64,000 nucleotides of DNA, from positions 310,001 to 374,000 of IMG/VR virus record IMGVR_UViG_3300028840_001395; one strand, 5' to 3'. The stretch is from a virus. The notes under the pieces were generated by a model that saw only the letters and a list, made by a program, of their open reading frames with translations, was not told the DNA's origin and did no database searches. The translations under genes and the position numbers were made by a program. Below are positions 15,201 to 25,600 of this stretch, piece after piece (within the stretch, counting starts at the first letter, position 1; the number at the start of each line of letters is the position of its first letter).

Positions 15201-18200
15201 GTGAGCGTCCGTATCCGTGGTGTCCACGAACAGGTGGTTGATGCCCGGAAGGAACGGCCCCTGACCGTTCGAGGTGTCCGTGTAGTAGGGGATGTCCTGC
15301 CGCCCGAAGCGAGGCATCCACTCACGCGGCATGGCATAGGCCGACTGCTTGCCATTGCCGCCGATGGAGCCACCCTGCGTGAAGAGATTCAGGGCATCCT
15401 TGTAGCAGCCGTTGGGATACTGGTATGACCCGAGCAAGCAGTCGGGAATCTCCGCGAAGTAGGCGTCCTCGAAGCTAAGCTGCTTGAGGGTCATCTCCCG
15501 GTCGCGGAAGGGGCGGAACATGATGGTCTTGCTGCCCCGGTCGATGAACAGCTCGTGCTCCCGATCCTGCTCCGTGAAGCCGACCACCTGGCCACCCGCA
15601 CTCGGCATGTTCGGGGCATACCAACCCAGCGCCGGGAGCTTGTTCCAGAGCTGGATGTGGGCCGGATCCCAGTAGGTCTCGTTGGTCGGCATGTTCGGGA
15701 AGGTCAAGTCCAGGGACGCCGGGCTCTGTCGGAGGTAGGCTCCCAGCGTCTCTCCGAGGCCACCGACCATAGCGAAGCGGACGATCTCATCCGGAACACG
15801 GGCGCTGCCGCCCCGTCCGGGGTGGTACATGAGGGTGAAGGAGATCTCCAGCTTGGACTGGAGTGGATAGGTGAATTCGACCCCTCCGCAGGGGAGCGAC
15901 AGGTCGTAGGACTCTCCGAAACCGAGCCGATACCGCTCCCACGGGTAGTTGTAGATCGGATTCCAGGCATTGATCCCGTAGAAGGTGCCCGAGCTGAGCA
16001 TCTTGCCGCAGATGTCCGTGAACACGATCACCAAGTCCGCCGTGTTCGAGTCGTAGTCCGAGGTGTCGTCCGAGTTGTGCTCCTGCGACCGGAACTCCAC
16101 CGTGATGTTGTTCCCGGTGGCGGTATCGAAGGTGGTGAAGTCCTGGCTCATCGGCTCAACCCGAATACGGGTTGCTGCCGAAGCCGGGCTCGAAGTCAGA
16201 CCCAACGAGGCCGTCCCCGCCCCGATGACTCGGAAGGCACCGTTGTTGTTGCGGGAATCCGTGTCTCCGTAGAGTACCACGTAGATCTCGGACTGGCTCC
16301 CGGTGGAGTTCTTCCCGTTGTTGGTCAGCATCCCATACAACGTCCGGGTGCCTCGCAAGAGGGGCTTCGAGATAGCCGTGGGGTCATTCTGGAAGTTGGG
16401 GATATCGACGGTTCCCGGCCCCGTGTGGTCATCCTGCGACCACCAGATGCCTTCTCCGTCATCGAAGTCGATGCCCACATCAATCTCGTAGATGTCTCCG
16501 GATAGCTCCTCCAGGTCAGAGGCGCTCCGATTCTTCGTCAACTCGTTGCGGAGCAGACCTCCGAGCGCGATGAAGGGATACTCGAAGTTCGTTGCCCGCC
16601 ACGGGTACATCGGCCCCGCGTGCCTGGCGGCTTCCTCGGGCAAGATGGCCTCGGGAGCAGGCTCGAAAGCCCGGAAGTCGATGAGTCGGAGAGAGATGGG
16701 ATACTGGTTCCCGTTCTCCGGATCCACATCCGGGTAGCCGGACTTCCAGTACTCTCGGGGCATCACGGCCCGAACAGCCCGTGTGCTTCCATCACGGAAG
16801 GTTCCTCGTGCCCCGTGCGTTCCGTCATCCCCACCAAGGAAGAAGAACAGCGACGTGCCGTTCACCCAGCCGTCAGTGTCAGCCAAATTGGCCACGTTCA
16901 TGAAACCAGAGGGCTTGAAGTCCGCACCCACGTCCCAGTTGGTGTTGGTGTCGAAGGTGTCCGTGACGTTGAACCCGACCTTGTTGTCGTCCTGGCTCGC
17001 CTCGTTGTCCAGCAGGAGAGTCACCTCGGGCTGGATGACCGCCCCGTCCGACCAGATGTAGCGGATACCGTCCGGCCCATCGAGAGCCTCGGTGTGGTTC
17101 GGCGGGTCGAGGGGGCCAGGCCGACCAGCCCAGAGGTAGTCCACCTCGTTGACCGTGACGCCCTGGGTGTCGCCCGCCGCCGCGTCCTTCCAGGCCGACC
17201 GCAGCTCGTTCTTCGCCAGAGCCGCGACGTTGTGCTCCAGGAGTCGCTTGAAGTCCCAGTCGTTCGCGTTGACACCGTGCCGCAGGTCGAGCACGTCCTG
17301 CTGAGCAATCTCATCCGAGTAGAGACCGTCCGGGCGCGTGTTGAAGAACTGGAGCGAAGCCCCGGCAGAATGGCCCACCGCTGCGGTGCCCCACCGTCCC
17401 CGGCCACCTGCCGGGATAGTGACGGTTCCTGCCACGTCATCCACGGCGGAGATACCCATGATCTCCCCGTCGATGAGGATGAAGATGTTGGACAACGTGT
17501 GCTGGGGGTCGTCCCAACCCGACCCCTCCAGGTTCGAGACGCTGATCGTGGCATCGCTGACCCCCGCTGCCGCCGTGGGGCTCAAGTCCTCTGCCAACGT
17601 GGCGACCGGCAAGGGCTGGGCTCCGTCGAGCGGGATGGGCAGATGCTTGGAGTTCGGGGTGCGCTCGAAACCACCGTTCTGCTCGGGGTCACCCGCATCC
17701 GTGACAGCCTGATACACCTTCGAGTTACGCCGGAAGATGGCCGCGATGGGGATGGCGTAGGTGTATCCGTCGATGGTTCCCAGAGCGTTGCCTGCGTCTC
17801 CGTCGCCAGCCCGCCAGAGGCCGGGATCACCCAGATCCTCGCGCATGTTGTCGAAGGAGAATCCAGGAATCGGGTCGTCCGCCGTTCCCTGACCGAGAAT
17901 GTTGGGATCACCCAGACCGTCCGGGTGGACTTCGAGAGCCACGCTGCCCCCGACTCCCGCAGCGGCCCCGCCGAACACGCGGAGGCGATACTGAACCTGG
18001 ATGCGACCCGTGGTCTCCATCCCGATGCTCGGGTCTTCGAGGTCATCCGTCAGGTTCGTCCCGCCATAGAGGACGTTCCCGTACTTCCAGAGGGTCGAGG
18101 CGTTGGGCTTGTTGACCTCCGAGGGATTCGGGTCAACCCGGCACTGCCAGGCTTCGAGGAACAGGAAGTCGATGCGCCGGTCAGTCTCGGGCGGCGGGTA

Positions 18201-18587
18201 GAGCTTGATCCAGTTGGAGAGGTCACCCTCCTCCGTGACCTGGGTTCCGACGACGGGCAGAATCCAGCCGTTGACGTTGGCCCAGATCACGGGATCTTCT
18301 TCCGGAGTCTCCAGCTCGCCCTGCGGCACTCGCGGGTTGCCGAACTTGAACAGGTTGGCCCACTGGGGGTCGAACTGGAAATCCTCCAAGGAGCGCGTCG
18401 GGTCGAGAATGAAGCCCGAAGGCATCATCGCCCGGACGAGTTGCCGGAGGTTCTCCCAGGCGATCTGGTTGCCCAGGTTGGCCTCGGAATCGAGAGGCGG
18501 CTTCCCGGCCTGCCAGACGACAGAGGAGAACTGCCGCTTGATGGCCGTCAGGGTGCGAGAAACGCCGTTACCAAAGTCCAAGCTCAT
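12234..18587 (-). CDS. Giant phage appendage protein B (2117 aa), paralogue of the 1199-aa protein
   Basis: Residues 1-450 match the N-terminus of the 22642-26241 product through many landmarks in the same order: V-W-x-G-K-P-x-L-D-S-E near 24-35, F-L-F-L-E-A-W-Q near 140, N-K-P, G-N-V-L near 170, R-I-Q-V-Q-Y-R near 195, G-L-W-x-x-G-D-G near 258, Y-A-I-P-I-x-x-I-F-R near 285, and R-P-D-G-x-x-x-D-x-I-A-Q with L-D-L-R near 420. The shared part is probably the attachment domain. The remaining 1650 residues are beta-rich and acidic, as expected for a receptor-binding fibre or plate. Near residue 1777 lies a small module with A-S-A-I-N. No catalytic motif is seen. It is virion-located by context. 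Confidence 0.75.
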   Translation of the reverse strand: MSLDFGNGVSRTLTAIKRQFSSVVWQAGKPPLDSEANLGNQIAWENLRQLVRAMMPSGFILDPTRSLEDFQFDPQWANLFKFGNPRVPQGELETPEEDPVIWANVNGWILPVVGTQVTEEGDLSNWIKLYPPPETDRRIDFLFLEAWQCRVDPNPSEVNKPNASTLWKYGNVLYGGTNLTDDLEDPSIGMETTGRIQVQYRLRVFGGAAAGVGGSVALEVHPDGLGDPNILGQGTADDPIPGFSFDNMREDLGDPGLWRAGDGDAGNALGTIDGYTYAIPIAAIFRRNSKVYQAVTDAGDPEQNGGFERTPNSKHLPIPLDGAQPLPVATLAEDLSPTAAAGVSDATISVSNLEGSGWDDPQHTLSNIFILIDGEIMGISAVDDVAGTVTIPAGGRGRWGTAAVGHSAGASLQFFNTRPDGLYSDEIAQQDVLDLRHGVNANDWDFKRLLEHNVAALAKNELRSAWKDAAAGDTQGVTVNEVDYLWAGRPGPLDPPNHTEALDGPDGIRYIWSDGAVIQPEVTLLLDNEASQDDNKVGFNVTDTFDTNTNWDVGADFKPSGFMNVANLADTDGWVNGTSLFFFLGGDDGTHGARGTFRDGSTRAVRAVMPREYWKSGYPDVDPENGNQYPISLRLIDFRAFEPAPEAILPEEAARHAGPMYPWRATNFEYPFIALGGLLRNELTKNRSASDLEELSGDIYEIDVGIDFDDGEGIWWSQDDHTGPGTVDIPNFQNDPTAISKPLLRGTRTLYGMLTNNGKNSTGSQSEIYVVLYGDTDSRNNNGAFRVIGAGTASLGLTSSPASAATRIRVEPMSQDFTTFDTATGNNITVEFRSQEHNSDDTSDYDSNTADLVIVFTDICGKMLSSGTFYGINAWNPIYNYPWERYRLGFGESYDLSLPCGGVEFTYPLQSKLEISFTLMYHPGRGGSARVPDEIVRFAMVGGLGETLGAYLRQSPASLDLTFPNMPTNETYWDPAHIQLWNKLPALGWYAPNMPSAGGQVVGFTEQDREHELFIDRGSKTIMFRPFRDREMTLKQLSFEDAYFAEIPDCLLGSYQYPNGCYKDALNLFTQGGSIGGNGKQSAYAMPREWMPRFGRQDIPYYTDTSNGQGPFLPGINHLFVDTTDTDAHVFHIIGGSDNNGSPSPGVYSMYFTTDTPSNYGGSGTFVAAWNNLPYYKARKTTDIDDTVLYADEVIEALNAVNSSDLGRGLKGIQLPPYLGIARLYGVYDKRDWDTFGGRTFQGNRWEMLSDSAPNLIREDADQQTLFILQDGAKDLCSDSMTESEGDHTYIVPSNILDLTRSTHYTDGETFEDLDYVVECCIFGFAKGWIDQNNYVLVRWHDGSGDPHDDSDEEELEGIHLCIPCPAGYNDQLYNDFNRTVYQGDPYMTRGGEVTVASDYEHRYGQVPISGQYAMETPIQQYFDGEYIPQTPNARGFEVLASMDFYTTLGTGKIGGELFPGTPLDVGFTCNKPPAALRQPSSDDQPAWRIKTRAFTEGQKTNDSRAELTLFVQGGVDTLNPDDENYVFCRFGLLDGTYVDLYGAQAAYKSKLTDAPPAGLGIPEEDVWDIDTTSIQSFIKDSTQLVGTYAPGFYTFTNKAISGVTVGDTVIINAREDLEHIVFEGHVPTDGIVRVGVFNTWTPTAYDWPQGVPGYTIVPVSIPVAAIPANTGVPFPAQTLSGVLPGDVVVLSQDHTVPPPPGYEALIVTAAVVAPDTVDYWIYNASAAPVGPGPIMPFLAAILQPQDVAAHTVDLDGKYLDITVIHDTGDLNETVTNLASAINRHSTLSQNCLAIPEKPDKVRIAAVPTGAEGNEVTYETKWYTESVPPTVNSPFQTIIPFADTTNEFPFSLRSSSPLSGGVDRPMNAGDGTSQVNITGMTERLPLGALLQDSDFLCENPLRDDASAMKASPTGPRPIQTLMPLVERDEYDRFFGEPGALFAQSDGSVSVTDYSAWTEQNTGGSRIFRLFRGGGSVYVLDGQHPGGPVDWVTETFSDSLQPVMKGGALVCRALLVRNFYEEADLIGGSYTLTDGDEIQMVIVTYGVLGTDTTQEDGVTLGGDISPAGYGEGFAAADRYRLGARPMFRGFNREIPNPANVVLAPYPEEGPDDPGGGPC

Positions 18588-18596
18588 GTCGCCCTC

Positions 18597-19376
18597 TCAG
18601 AACAGCACTGCGAAGTTCGCCAGGAAGATCTTGGCGTCCGCCGTGCTCTTGAATGCTACCCGGAACGTGGTCGTGGGTGCTGCCACCGTCACCGTTTCCA
18701 GCAGATTCACGGGAGTCCATGTGTATGGAGCCCCACTATCGGTAGTGATATAGGCGAAAAACTCATCCGGCTCCTGGTCTGTCTCGTAAACCCGCCGAAT
18801 CGCAGGGGTATTCTGTCCTGTTGTGGCCCCGTACTCGGATCGGACATCGTGGCTCACGTCGAAGTCGAGGAGCTTCCAGTAGACCATGAAGTCGGTCACC
18901 CCGGTCGGCTCCAGGGCGCTGATGTCGATATCCTGGGTGACCATGAGCCCAGGACGGGCGTAGTCCCCCGCATCGTTCTGGGGGAGGAGCGCCGTGTGGG
19001 TCGGCATCTGGCCTTCAAAGGGGTATCCCGTCTGGAAGCGGGGGTAGTAGACCGCTGGGATAAGGGGGTCGGTGAACAAGAAGAACGGGTCGAGTTCGAG
19101 AAGCTGGGTGTCCGTGATGAGCGGGTTGAAGTAGATGTTGGCGAACTCGGGGAACATCGCCAGGAGATGGCTGAACGAGATGCTGGACAGGTCTCCGCCG
19201 TCCACGGGGAGGATGTAGTCGTCCGAGGTGATGGGGAACTCGACACTCGTGACGATGGGGAGCACGAAGCGCCCGTTGATGGGCGTCCCCTCTTCCGGTG
19301 CCGGAGTCTTCTCCACCTGGGTCACCTCTGGGGTACCTGTGGTGAAGAGGGTCTTGAGGTCAGCGAGCACGCGCAT
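18597..19376 (-). CDS. Small structural protein of the adhesin cluster
   Basis: The 259-residue acidic protein lies between two giant fibre-type genes, with gaps of nine and eight bases. Its N-terminal half is Pro-rich, and the C-terminal 90 residues alternate beta segments (F-F-A-Y-I-T-T-D, then F-R-V-A-F-K-S-T, then I-F-L-A-N-F-A-V-L-F), compatible with a jelly-roll ligand-binding domain. No family is recognised. Virion location is inferred from position. Confidence 0.65.
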   Translation of the reverse strand: MRVLADLKTLFTTGTPEVTQVEKTPAPEEGTPINGRFVLPIVTSVEFPITSDDYILPVDGGDLSSISFSHLLAMFPEFANIYFNPLITDTQLLELDPFFLFTDPLIPAVYYPRFQTGYPFEGQMPTHTALLPQNDAGDYARPGLMVTQDIDISALEPTGVTDFMVYWKLLDFDVSHDVRSEYGATTGQNTPAIRRVYETDQEPDEFFAYITTDSGAPYTWTPVNLLETVTVAAPTTTFRVAFKSTADAKIFLANFAVLF

Positions 19377-19384
19377 GGTTCACC

Positions 19385-22300
19385 CTAAGTGTTGTTGTCC
19401 ACGATGTTCGCCGGGCCAACGGAACCATTCGGAACGGGGGCACCGAAATAGCCGGTGGCGTTGTCCGAAATCCGATTGCCTACGATGGTATTGCCGCCAG
19501 GATCTCCACCGGCCAAGCTGTCGATTGAGTTCATCCGATTCCCCATGATGATTGCCGTGGTCTGGGAGTTTGACAGAGTGATCTGATTGAACACGCCATT
19601 GCCAACCACTACAACCCCCATACCACTACCCGCGACCCCAAGGAGCATGTCATTCTGGACCCGGTTGCCGTTCACTGTGGAAAAGTCTCCGTAGATGGTC
19701 ATGTCGTTTGCGACGACATTCCCGGATACAGTGGAACGCACAGCACCGGAACCCACAAAGAAATCCCCTTCGGTGTTGTTCCCCGAGGCAGAATTCTCAT
19801 CCTCAAGAATACTGATTTTCAGGGCGCTGTTCCCTGAAACCGTATTATGCACTCCATCGCTCGTAAGCTCGTTGAGGACACGATTCCCAGTAATCGTGCA
19901 ACGAGGCCCCTCGACCAAAAGATCTGCACAGATGTTATCCCCAAAGGTGCATTGGCTGCTTGAATTCGTCCCGTGGATGATTCCCTCCACTCGGTTCCCC
20001 GAGACGGTGATGTTGACACCCCCAACAACGATATCGGAGGCATCGTTGTCTCCCACCGTGACCTTGAGGCTGGTGACCGTGATGTTCCCCGTGACCTTGT
20101 TGTTGTCCACCGTGCATTCGTTCGCGTTGACCGTAACAGTCAAGAGAACACGGTTTCCTGTCACAGTGCAGCCCGAGGCCCCCGCCGCGATAAATATGGA
20201 TTCTCCGACGACATTGTCTCCAATGGTCGAATCCGCACTGCCCACCAAAATCTCTTCGGCCTCGTTGTCCCCGATGGTGAGAGATGACCCAGGCCCGGTG
20301 CTGATCGCATTCTGCACCCAGTTGCCTGTGATGGTAGTGTCCTGTCCGCTCGATTGGATGTCGCCACCGACACGGTTTCCTGTGACCGTGGTTCTGGCCC
20401 CGAAAGTGCTGATGTTGTTGACAACATTGTTGCCGGTAATGGTGCAATCGGGAACATTGACCGCGACATTGAGGGCTCCCACCCAGTTCCCGGTGATCGT
20501 GGAATAGGGGCCACCGTTCATGACGATGTTATCGCTGTGGTTGCCGTCCACCACGATGACCCCGGAGCCGTTTCCAACCACGATGTTGTTGTCCCCGTAG
20601 TTCCCAGCCACCATGACATCCGAACCCGTGATGGAGATGTCAGACCCCACATTGTTGCCGGTGATCGTAGACTCATCCCCCAAGTAAGAAAGGGCCGCAT
20701 CAATGGTGTTGCCAGTGACCGATGCCCGGTCACTGTTGATAGTCATATTGGTCGAAATCTTGTTCCCGGAGATGACAGACCCATCACCGGCCCACTCCAA
20801 CTCCTCACACACGTTGTCAGCGACCACGCAGTCGTCCACGCCAGCCGCATCATGGAGGCGGCCCTCGACCTGATTCCCCGTGATGGTGTGGTTGGATCCC
20901 CCCGTAAAATCCACGAACACGAGTTCGCCTACGACTCGGTTGCCGCTTACGGTTGCCTTGTCCCCAGTGACCGCGAGACCCACCTGAATTTCATTGTCTC
21001 CAATGACGCAGTCGTCTCCCTGTACGATCACACCATCCATGAACTTGTTGCCGGTGATCTCCCATTCCTGTCCGAGTCCCGTATCGAACCCCCCGCCAAC
21101 GATGTTCCCCGTGACGGTGCATCGAGAACCCTGGGATAGGATGTCGCCTACGATGTAGTTGCCCGTGATGGTGTGGAGGCCACTGTCTGCGGGGATCGTG
21201 AAATCCCCACCAATCTCGTTGTCTCCGATGGTGCATCGGTTGGGTGCCCCGGTCAGAGTGAAGTCTCCGTCAACCCAGTTGCCCTGGGCGATACAGGCGT
21301 TGCCGCTCAGGATGAATCCGGCGCAGTGGTTCCCCTCCGCGATGGATTCATCCGTCAACAGGTTGATTTCCCCGTTGCTCTGCAGGGCGTCATTGTCGCA
21401 CACCGTATTCCTGTCACCGCCCGTCACCAGAATAGGGATGTCCCCTGGGATATCCCCATCAAGGCCGACGATGTTCTCCCGGCAGACGTTGCTGTTCCCC
21501 GTGATGGAGATACCAGTCTTCGGGGAGGGGTCGCTGTAGCAGTTCAAGAGCCCGTTCTTCAGGACACGGTTGATGACCCCCCGAGTGATGATGGCCTCTT
21601 CTTCACTCTCCTGGCAGAAGTTGTTGTCGATGGTGTTCCCGTTCCCGAGCACGTTCACGCTATGCCGATACCCGGTGAAGGTATTCTCCCCGATCACGTT
21701 GAGGTCGGACTGCTGTACCAGGTTCACGTCATAGGCCATCACCCCATCGAAGTGCTGGTATGCCGAACCTTCGATAGTGAATCGGTTGCGGGTGATATTG
21801 CAGTTCCCCATCCTCCCGTAAATGGGAGGATGCAAGAGGCTTCCGCCGTTCGTAGTCGAGATACCGAAGGAGCCAGTGTTGGCCTGGTTGTTCACCACCG
21901 TCCAGTTGATGATGTCCGTATCGGAAAGGATGAAACCATGAGCAGAGGGACCCTTACTTCGGCAGTTGTCCACCACTACATTTGAGGACGTGGTCACGGA
22001 AGAATTGCGGAAAACCACCCTACTGAAAGGAGGTATGGGGGTAGAGACTCCATCCCGATCACTGTTGAACGACAGATTCCGGAAGATGAGGTCACTGTGC
22101 CCGTCAATATCGAAGAGAGGGACATTGCCTCCCCTCCAGGTGATCTCCACCGCCGGGGGAGGGCCTCCGTCGTTCGTCCAGGCAGCACCCTCGATGATCA
22201 GTCCGTCCGTGGGGATGGTGATCGGCACACTGCCTGTAGGCTCCAGGGTCGGGCCAATGACCCAGATGCGGACGTTACGGCCAGCCGCATCCGCCTGCGG

Positions 22301-22639
22301 ATCCATCAAGGCCCCTGCCGCCGCCACCGCCTCGCCCAGCGTCGCGTAGTCCGGGGTCACACCCGTCCAACCGGGATGCAGCGTCGGGTCACCAACCGTG
22401 AGAACCGTGTCCTCGACCGAACCGCCCCCACCGATGGAACCCCCGCTGCCACCGGCTCCACCACAGGCCCGACACGGAAGCGCAGGGTATCCGGCTCTCG
22501 GCATCCCACCGCCCGGCGGGATGTGGGCACCCTCTCCGGCTCCGCCCGCGTAGCTCCGGAGAACAAGCTCATCCGTATCAGACGAAACCGTCTTGCCCGG
22601 CCCCGTGGTGATGTCACCTGGGTTAGTCTTCCGAGGCAT
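19385..22639 (-). CDS. Beta-helix tail fibre/spike with about 31 short regular rungs
   Basis: The 1084-residue protein has an N-terminal Gly-rich, Cys-containing linker (residues 33-75) and a pectate-lyase-like start (A-T-L-G-E-A-V-A-A-A near 100). Irregular rungs follow to about 465. A remarkably regular array then covers about 470-1055 with consensus T-I-T-G-N-x-V-x-x-x-I-x-x-x-G and a period of 18-20 residues. The stacked Asn after Gly would form an asparagine ladder typical of parallel beta-helices. Such proteins are usually trimeric tail spikes that bind or cleave surface polysaccharide. I see no obvious catalytic Asp/Glu cluster. It sits among adhesin genes in the late operon. Confidence 0.85.
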   Translation of the reverse strand: MPRKTNPGDITTGPGKTVSSDTDELVLRSYAGGAGEGAHIPPGGGMPRAGYPALPCRACGGAGGSGGSIGGGGSVEDTVLTVGDPTLHPGWTGVTPDYATLGEAVAAAGALMDPQADAAGRNVRIWVIGPTLEPTGSVPITIPTDGLIIEGAAWTNDGGPPPAVEITWRGGNVPLFDIDGHSDLIFRNLSFNSDRDGVSTPIPPFSRVVFRNSSVTTSSNVVVDNCRSKGPSAHGFILSDTDIINWTVVNNQANTGSFGISTTNGGSLLHPPIYGRMGNCNITRNRFTIEGSAYQHFDGVMAYDVNLVQQSDLNVIGENTFTGYRHSVNVLGNGNTIDNNFCQESEEEAIITRGVINRVLKNGLLNCYSDPSPKTGISITGNSNVCRENIVGLDGDIPGDIPILVTGGDRNTVCDNDALQSNGEINLLTDESIAEGNHCAGFILSGNACIAQGNWVDGDFTLTGAPNRCTIGDNEIGGDFTIPADSGLHTITGNYIVGDILSQGSRCTVTGNIVGGGFDTGLGQEWEITGNKFMDGVIVQGDDCVIGDNEIQVGLAVTGDKATVSGNRVVGELVFVDFTGGSNHTITGNQVEGRLHDAAGVDDCVVADNVCEELEWAGDGSVISGNKISTNMTINSDRASVTGNTIDAALSYLGDESTITGNNVGSDISITGSDVMVAGNYGDNNIVVGNGSGVIVVDGNHSDNIVMNGGPYSTITGNWVGALNVAVNVPDCTITGNNVVNNISTFGARTTVTGNRVGGDIQSSGQDTTITGNWVQNAISTGPGSSLTIGDNEAEEILVGSADSTIGDNVVGESIFIAAGASGCTVTGNRVLLTVTVNANECTVDNNKVTGNITVTSLKVTVGDNDASDIVVGGVNITVSGNRVEGIIHGTNSSSQCTFGDNICADLLVEGPRCTITGNRVLNELTSDGVHNTVSGNSALKISILEDENSASGNNTEGDFFVGSGAVRSTVSGNVVANDMTIYGDFSTVNGNRVQNDMLLGVAGSGMGVVVVGNGVFNQITLSNSQTTAIIMGNRMNSIDSLAGGDPGGNTIVGNRISDNATGYFGAPVPNGSVGPANIVDNNT
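19466..21245. repeat. Degenerate 54-60 bp tandem repeats coding for beta-helix rungs
   Basis: About 31 in-frame units, each 54-60 bases, share the codons for (T/V)-(I/V)-(T/S/G)-(G/D)-N and little else. Divergence between units is high outside the core, so the array is old or under diversifying selection. Confidence 0.8.
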
Positions 22640-22641
22640 CG

Positions 22642-25600
22642 TCAGACTCCCTCGTTTCGCGGCCCTACGACGAGCAACAGGTTCCGCGTCCGGTAAAGCG
22701 CAGCACTGGTGCGGTTGTCGGTGTCCACGAACCGGACGGTGTTGTCGTCGTCCAACTCCGCGAACCGGCTGATCACGATGAGCAGCAACTCATCCTTGCG
22801 ATACAGGAGACCACCATCGCTACCTTCGACCTCCTCCGTCGCCCGACACAAGATAGGCACGATGACCTTGTGCCTCGTCGCCCCATACAAGGGCTGCGAC
22901 ATGATCGTCGGACGATACGAGGTGTCATCCGCGAACGGATAGTAGGCCCGGAACTCGGCATCCTTCTCCGGCCCGGCTCCGGCACCGATGCTGCCGAACT
23001 CCAGGTCATTCTGGACATCGCCCTGGACGAAGGGGTGGAGCGCCAGGAGTCCCGTGTCTGCGTCGAAGTCATCGATGGCGATAGAGGCAGAAGCGCAGAA
23101 GTACCACTCCTTCGTCGTGTTCATCGCCCCATCGTTGACAGCGATCTGGTCAAGCGGCGACCCGTAGGGGAACGCCAGGTCGAGTGAACCCATGCCGACC
23201 TGTCCCGACCAGACATTCTGGCCCATCGCCAGAGGCTCGACCCGCAGGATGGTCGGCAGCACCCCGTCGCCCGCAGTCGTGATGCTCCCCTCCTTCACAC
23301 CCGCCGTCTGCGGAGCGTTGGAGCGGAAGTACACGCCGATCTGGTAGCCCGCACCGATGGGGCCGTAGTTCGGGATGGCGTCCTGCGGGAAGTACTCGAT
23401 GTAGCACAACTCCTGCGGAGAGTTGAGCGGGGTGAAGTTGCTGATGACCATCTTCCGACTGCTGGAGCCGAACTCGCACTGAGTGAAGTCCAGGGACACC
23501 GCCCCCGCGTCATCACCCTCGACATGAATCTGCTGCGGCCCCCAGACCCGACGCGGGAAGTACAGCTCGTCGTCCCGGCTCACGAGACTCTCGGTGTGAA
23601 CCTCTCCAACCGGAGCCCCCTCAAGCCGGTCGCCCGGCGTCAAACCGTTCGTGTCGTTGGCCACGTACTCCAGCATGACTTCGCGGTAGCCCTGCCGGAA
23701 CGCAGGCTCCATGAGATCCTCGAAGTCGTTGGGCCGCTGGTTCGTGCTGTTCTCGATCTGCGGGCCAGGCCCTCCCTGGCTGCCATCGTAGATGTCCGGG
23801 TCAGGCTCAATCTCGAAGTCCGGCGTGTCCGTGGTGCCGACGCCCAGCGGATACGTGATCTCGACTTCGAGGAAGATGCGACGCGGAGACCCCGAGTCTC
23901 CGATGCTCCCGTCACTTCCGACGAGGGGGTAGGTCGCGGCTCCCCTGATGCCGCCGTTGGCCCGGCGATCATTGACATCGAGTTCCACCCGCAGATGGTC
24001 AGTCCCCAGACCACCGATGGTCTTGATCTCGACCCGCTGGTCGATGGGCAGCTCGAAGTTTCCATCATCGTGATAGGCCGACAGGACATCCGTGATCTTC
24101 GTCCCCGGAGGTGCGAAGTAAGTGAAGCTCGTGTCCGGCATCCCCACACCCGAGGAGCCGCCTCCGCTGATGCCCTGGAACACACCACCCAGAGAGGTCA
24201 CATCGAGCTTGGTCAGGTCGAGATGGAGGATGTCCCCGTAAGACCACTGCAGGACACTCGCCCCCATCGGGTTCTCGACGTACTTGCCAGGATTGACCGT
24301 GCCAGCCCCGATGGACGGCCCCGTCTCCTGGTCAGACGGGTGGTAGGCGACCACCAGGCGCTCAACCACGGGCTGGTCACCGAAGCGCCGGGCCACATGG
24401 TCGAAGTTCCGGATGGTCTCTCCACGCTGGGTGTCTCCCGAGAAAGGAGGGGCTCCCTGCTGGGCAGCCTCCCGACCTACCTCGTTGCAGACGAGGAAGC
24501 GGGTGGACACGTCTCCCGAGCCACCACCCAGCGTCTGCTTGCTGTCGGTGTCGATGGCCCACGTCCGTAGCGAGCCGTCCAGCAGCGACTGAATCTGGTA
24601 GAGGGCCTCGGCCTGCAAGTCGGCCCCGGCGAACATGACGTGCCGCCGGAGGTCGAGGAGGCGGCTCTGGGCAATGACATCGGCCCACTCACCGTCAGGA
24701 CGATCCGTGTGCCCAGCCCCGATGGAGCCCAGAGCGCCCGTGTAGGCCGTGTGCTGGTAGCGGGGGGCTCCGTTGGTGTTGTAGACGGGATTGAAGCCCT
24801 TGGCGGCTGCTGCCGGGTCTCCCGCGTCGTTGTAGCGGAAGATGAAGCAGATGGGGATGGCATAGACGAAACCGTCCACAGTGCCCAAGTCCTTCGCGGA
24901 CTGGGACGACCCATCTCCGGAGACCCAGAGTCCGTTGTCCTCGACACCGTATTCGACAGCCGACGACTCATCCCAGGTGCTCACCTTGTCCGCCGGGACG
25001 AACGGGTAAGAGCGACCGGAGACATTCGCTGCCGGAGTGGCTCTCGCCCCCTGGGCGAAGATACCTGCGTTGGGGCCGAGAACCTTGGTCGAGAAGCCGT
25101 CCGGGTGGGTCTTGAAGTTGACGCCTTCGGCGGCTCCCGTGGCCCGGATGCGATACTGGAACTGGATGCGCTGGCTGGTCTCCGACCGAAGGACGGGATC
25201 CACCATCACGTCATCGAGGTAGCTGGCAGGGGCCGAGAGCACGTTCCCATGCCGGAACAGCTTGTCCTGGGCGTTGACGGGCTTGTTGGGCCGGTCTTCA
25301 CCGCCCGTGAGGTTCGGGCCAGAGATGGACATGGCTCCGATGACCGCCGTGGTCACCGCGAGGGTGATGTAGTTGCCGGACGGGGGTGGCCCCACTTCAC
25401 CGTAGCCCGGTTCGTAAGACCAGAGCTGAACGACGTTGGCATACTCCTGGGCCGTCACGGTGGTCGAGAAGGAGTTGGCCGGGTTGTTGAGTGCCGCTGC
25501 CAGGCTCGTGGCCGTCGCGTTGTCGTCTCCGGGCACGATGAGGAACTCATCCAGGCCCGGAACGGCCAGCGTCGCGGTCATGTCCATGCCGTTGATGGTG

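Noticed and set aside
16620-19388. 922-codon open frame antisense to the appendage gene and its neighbour
   Set aside because: It crosses two minus-strand genes in one frame and has atypical Arg/Val/His-rich composition; a GC-driven shadow.
19466-21245. Possible CRISPR array, because of regularly spaced repeated sequence
   Set aside because: The units are in-frame codons of beta-helix rungs, 54-60 bases and strongly diverged, with no identical direct repeats and no cas genes.
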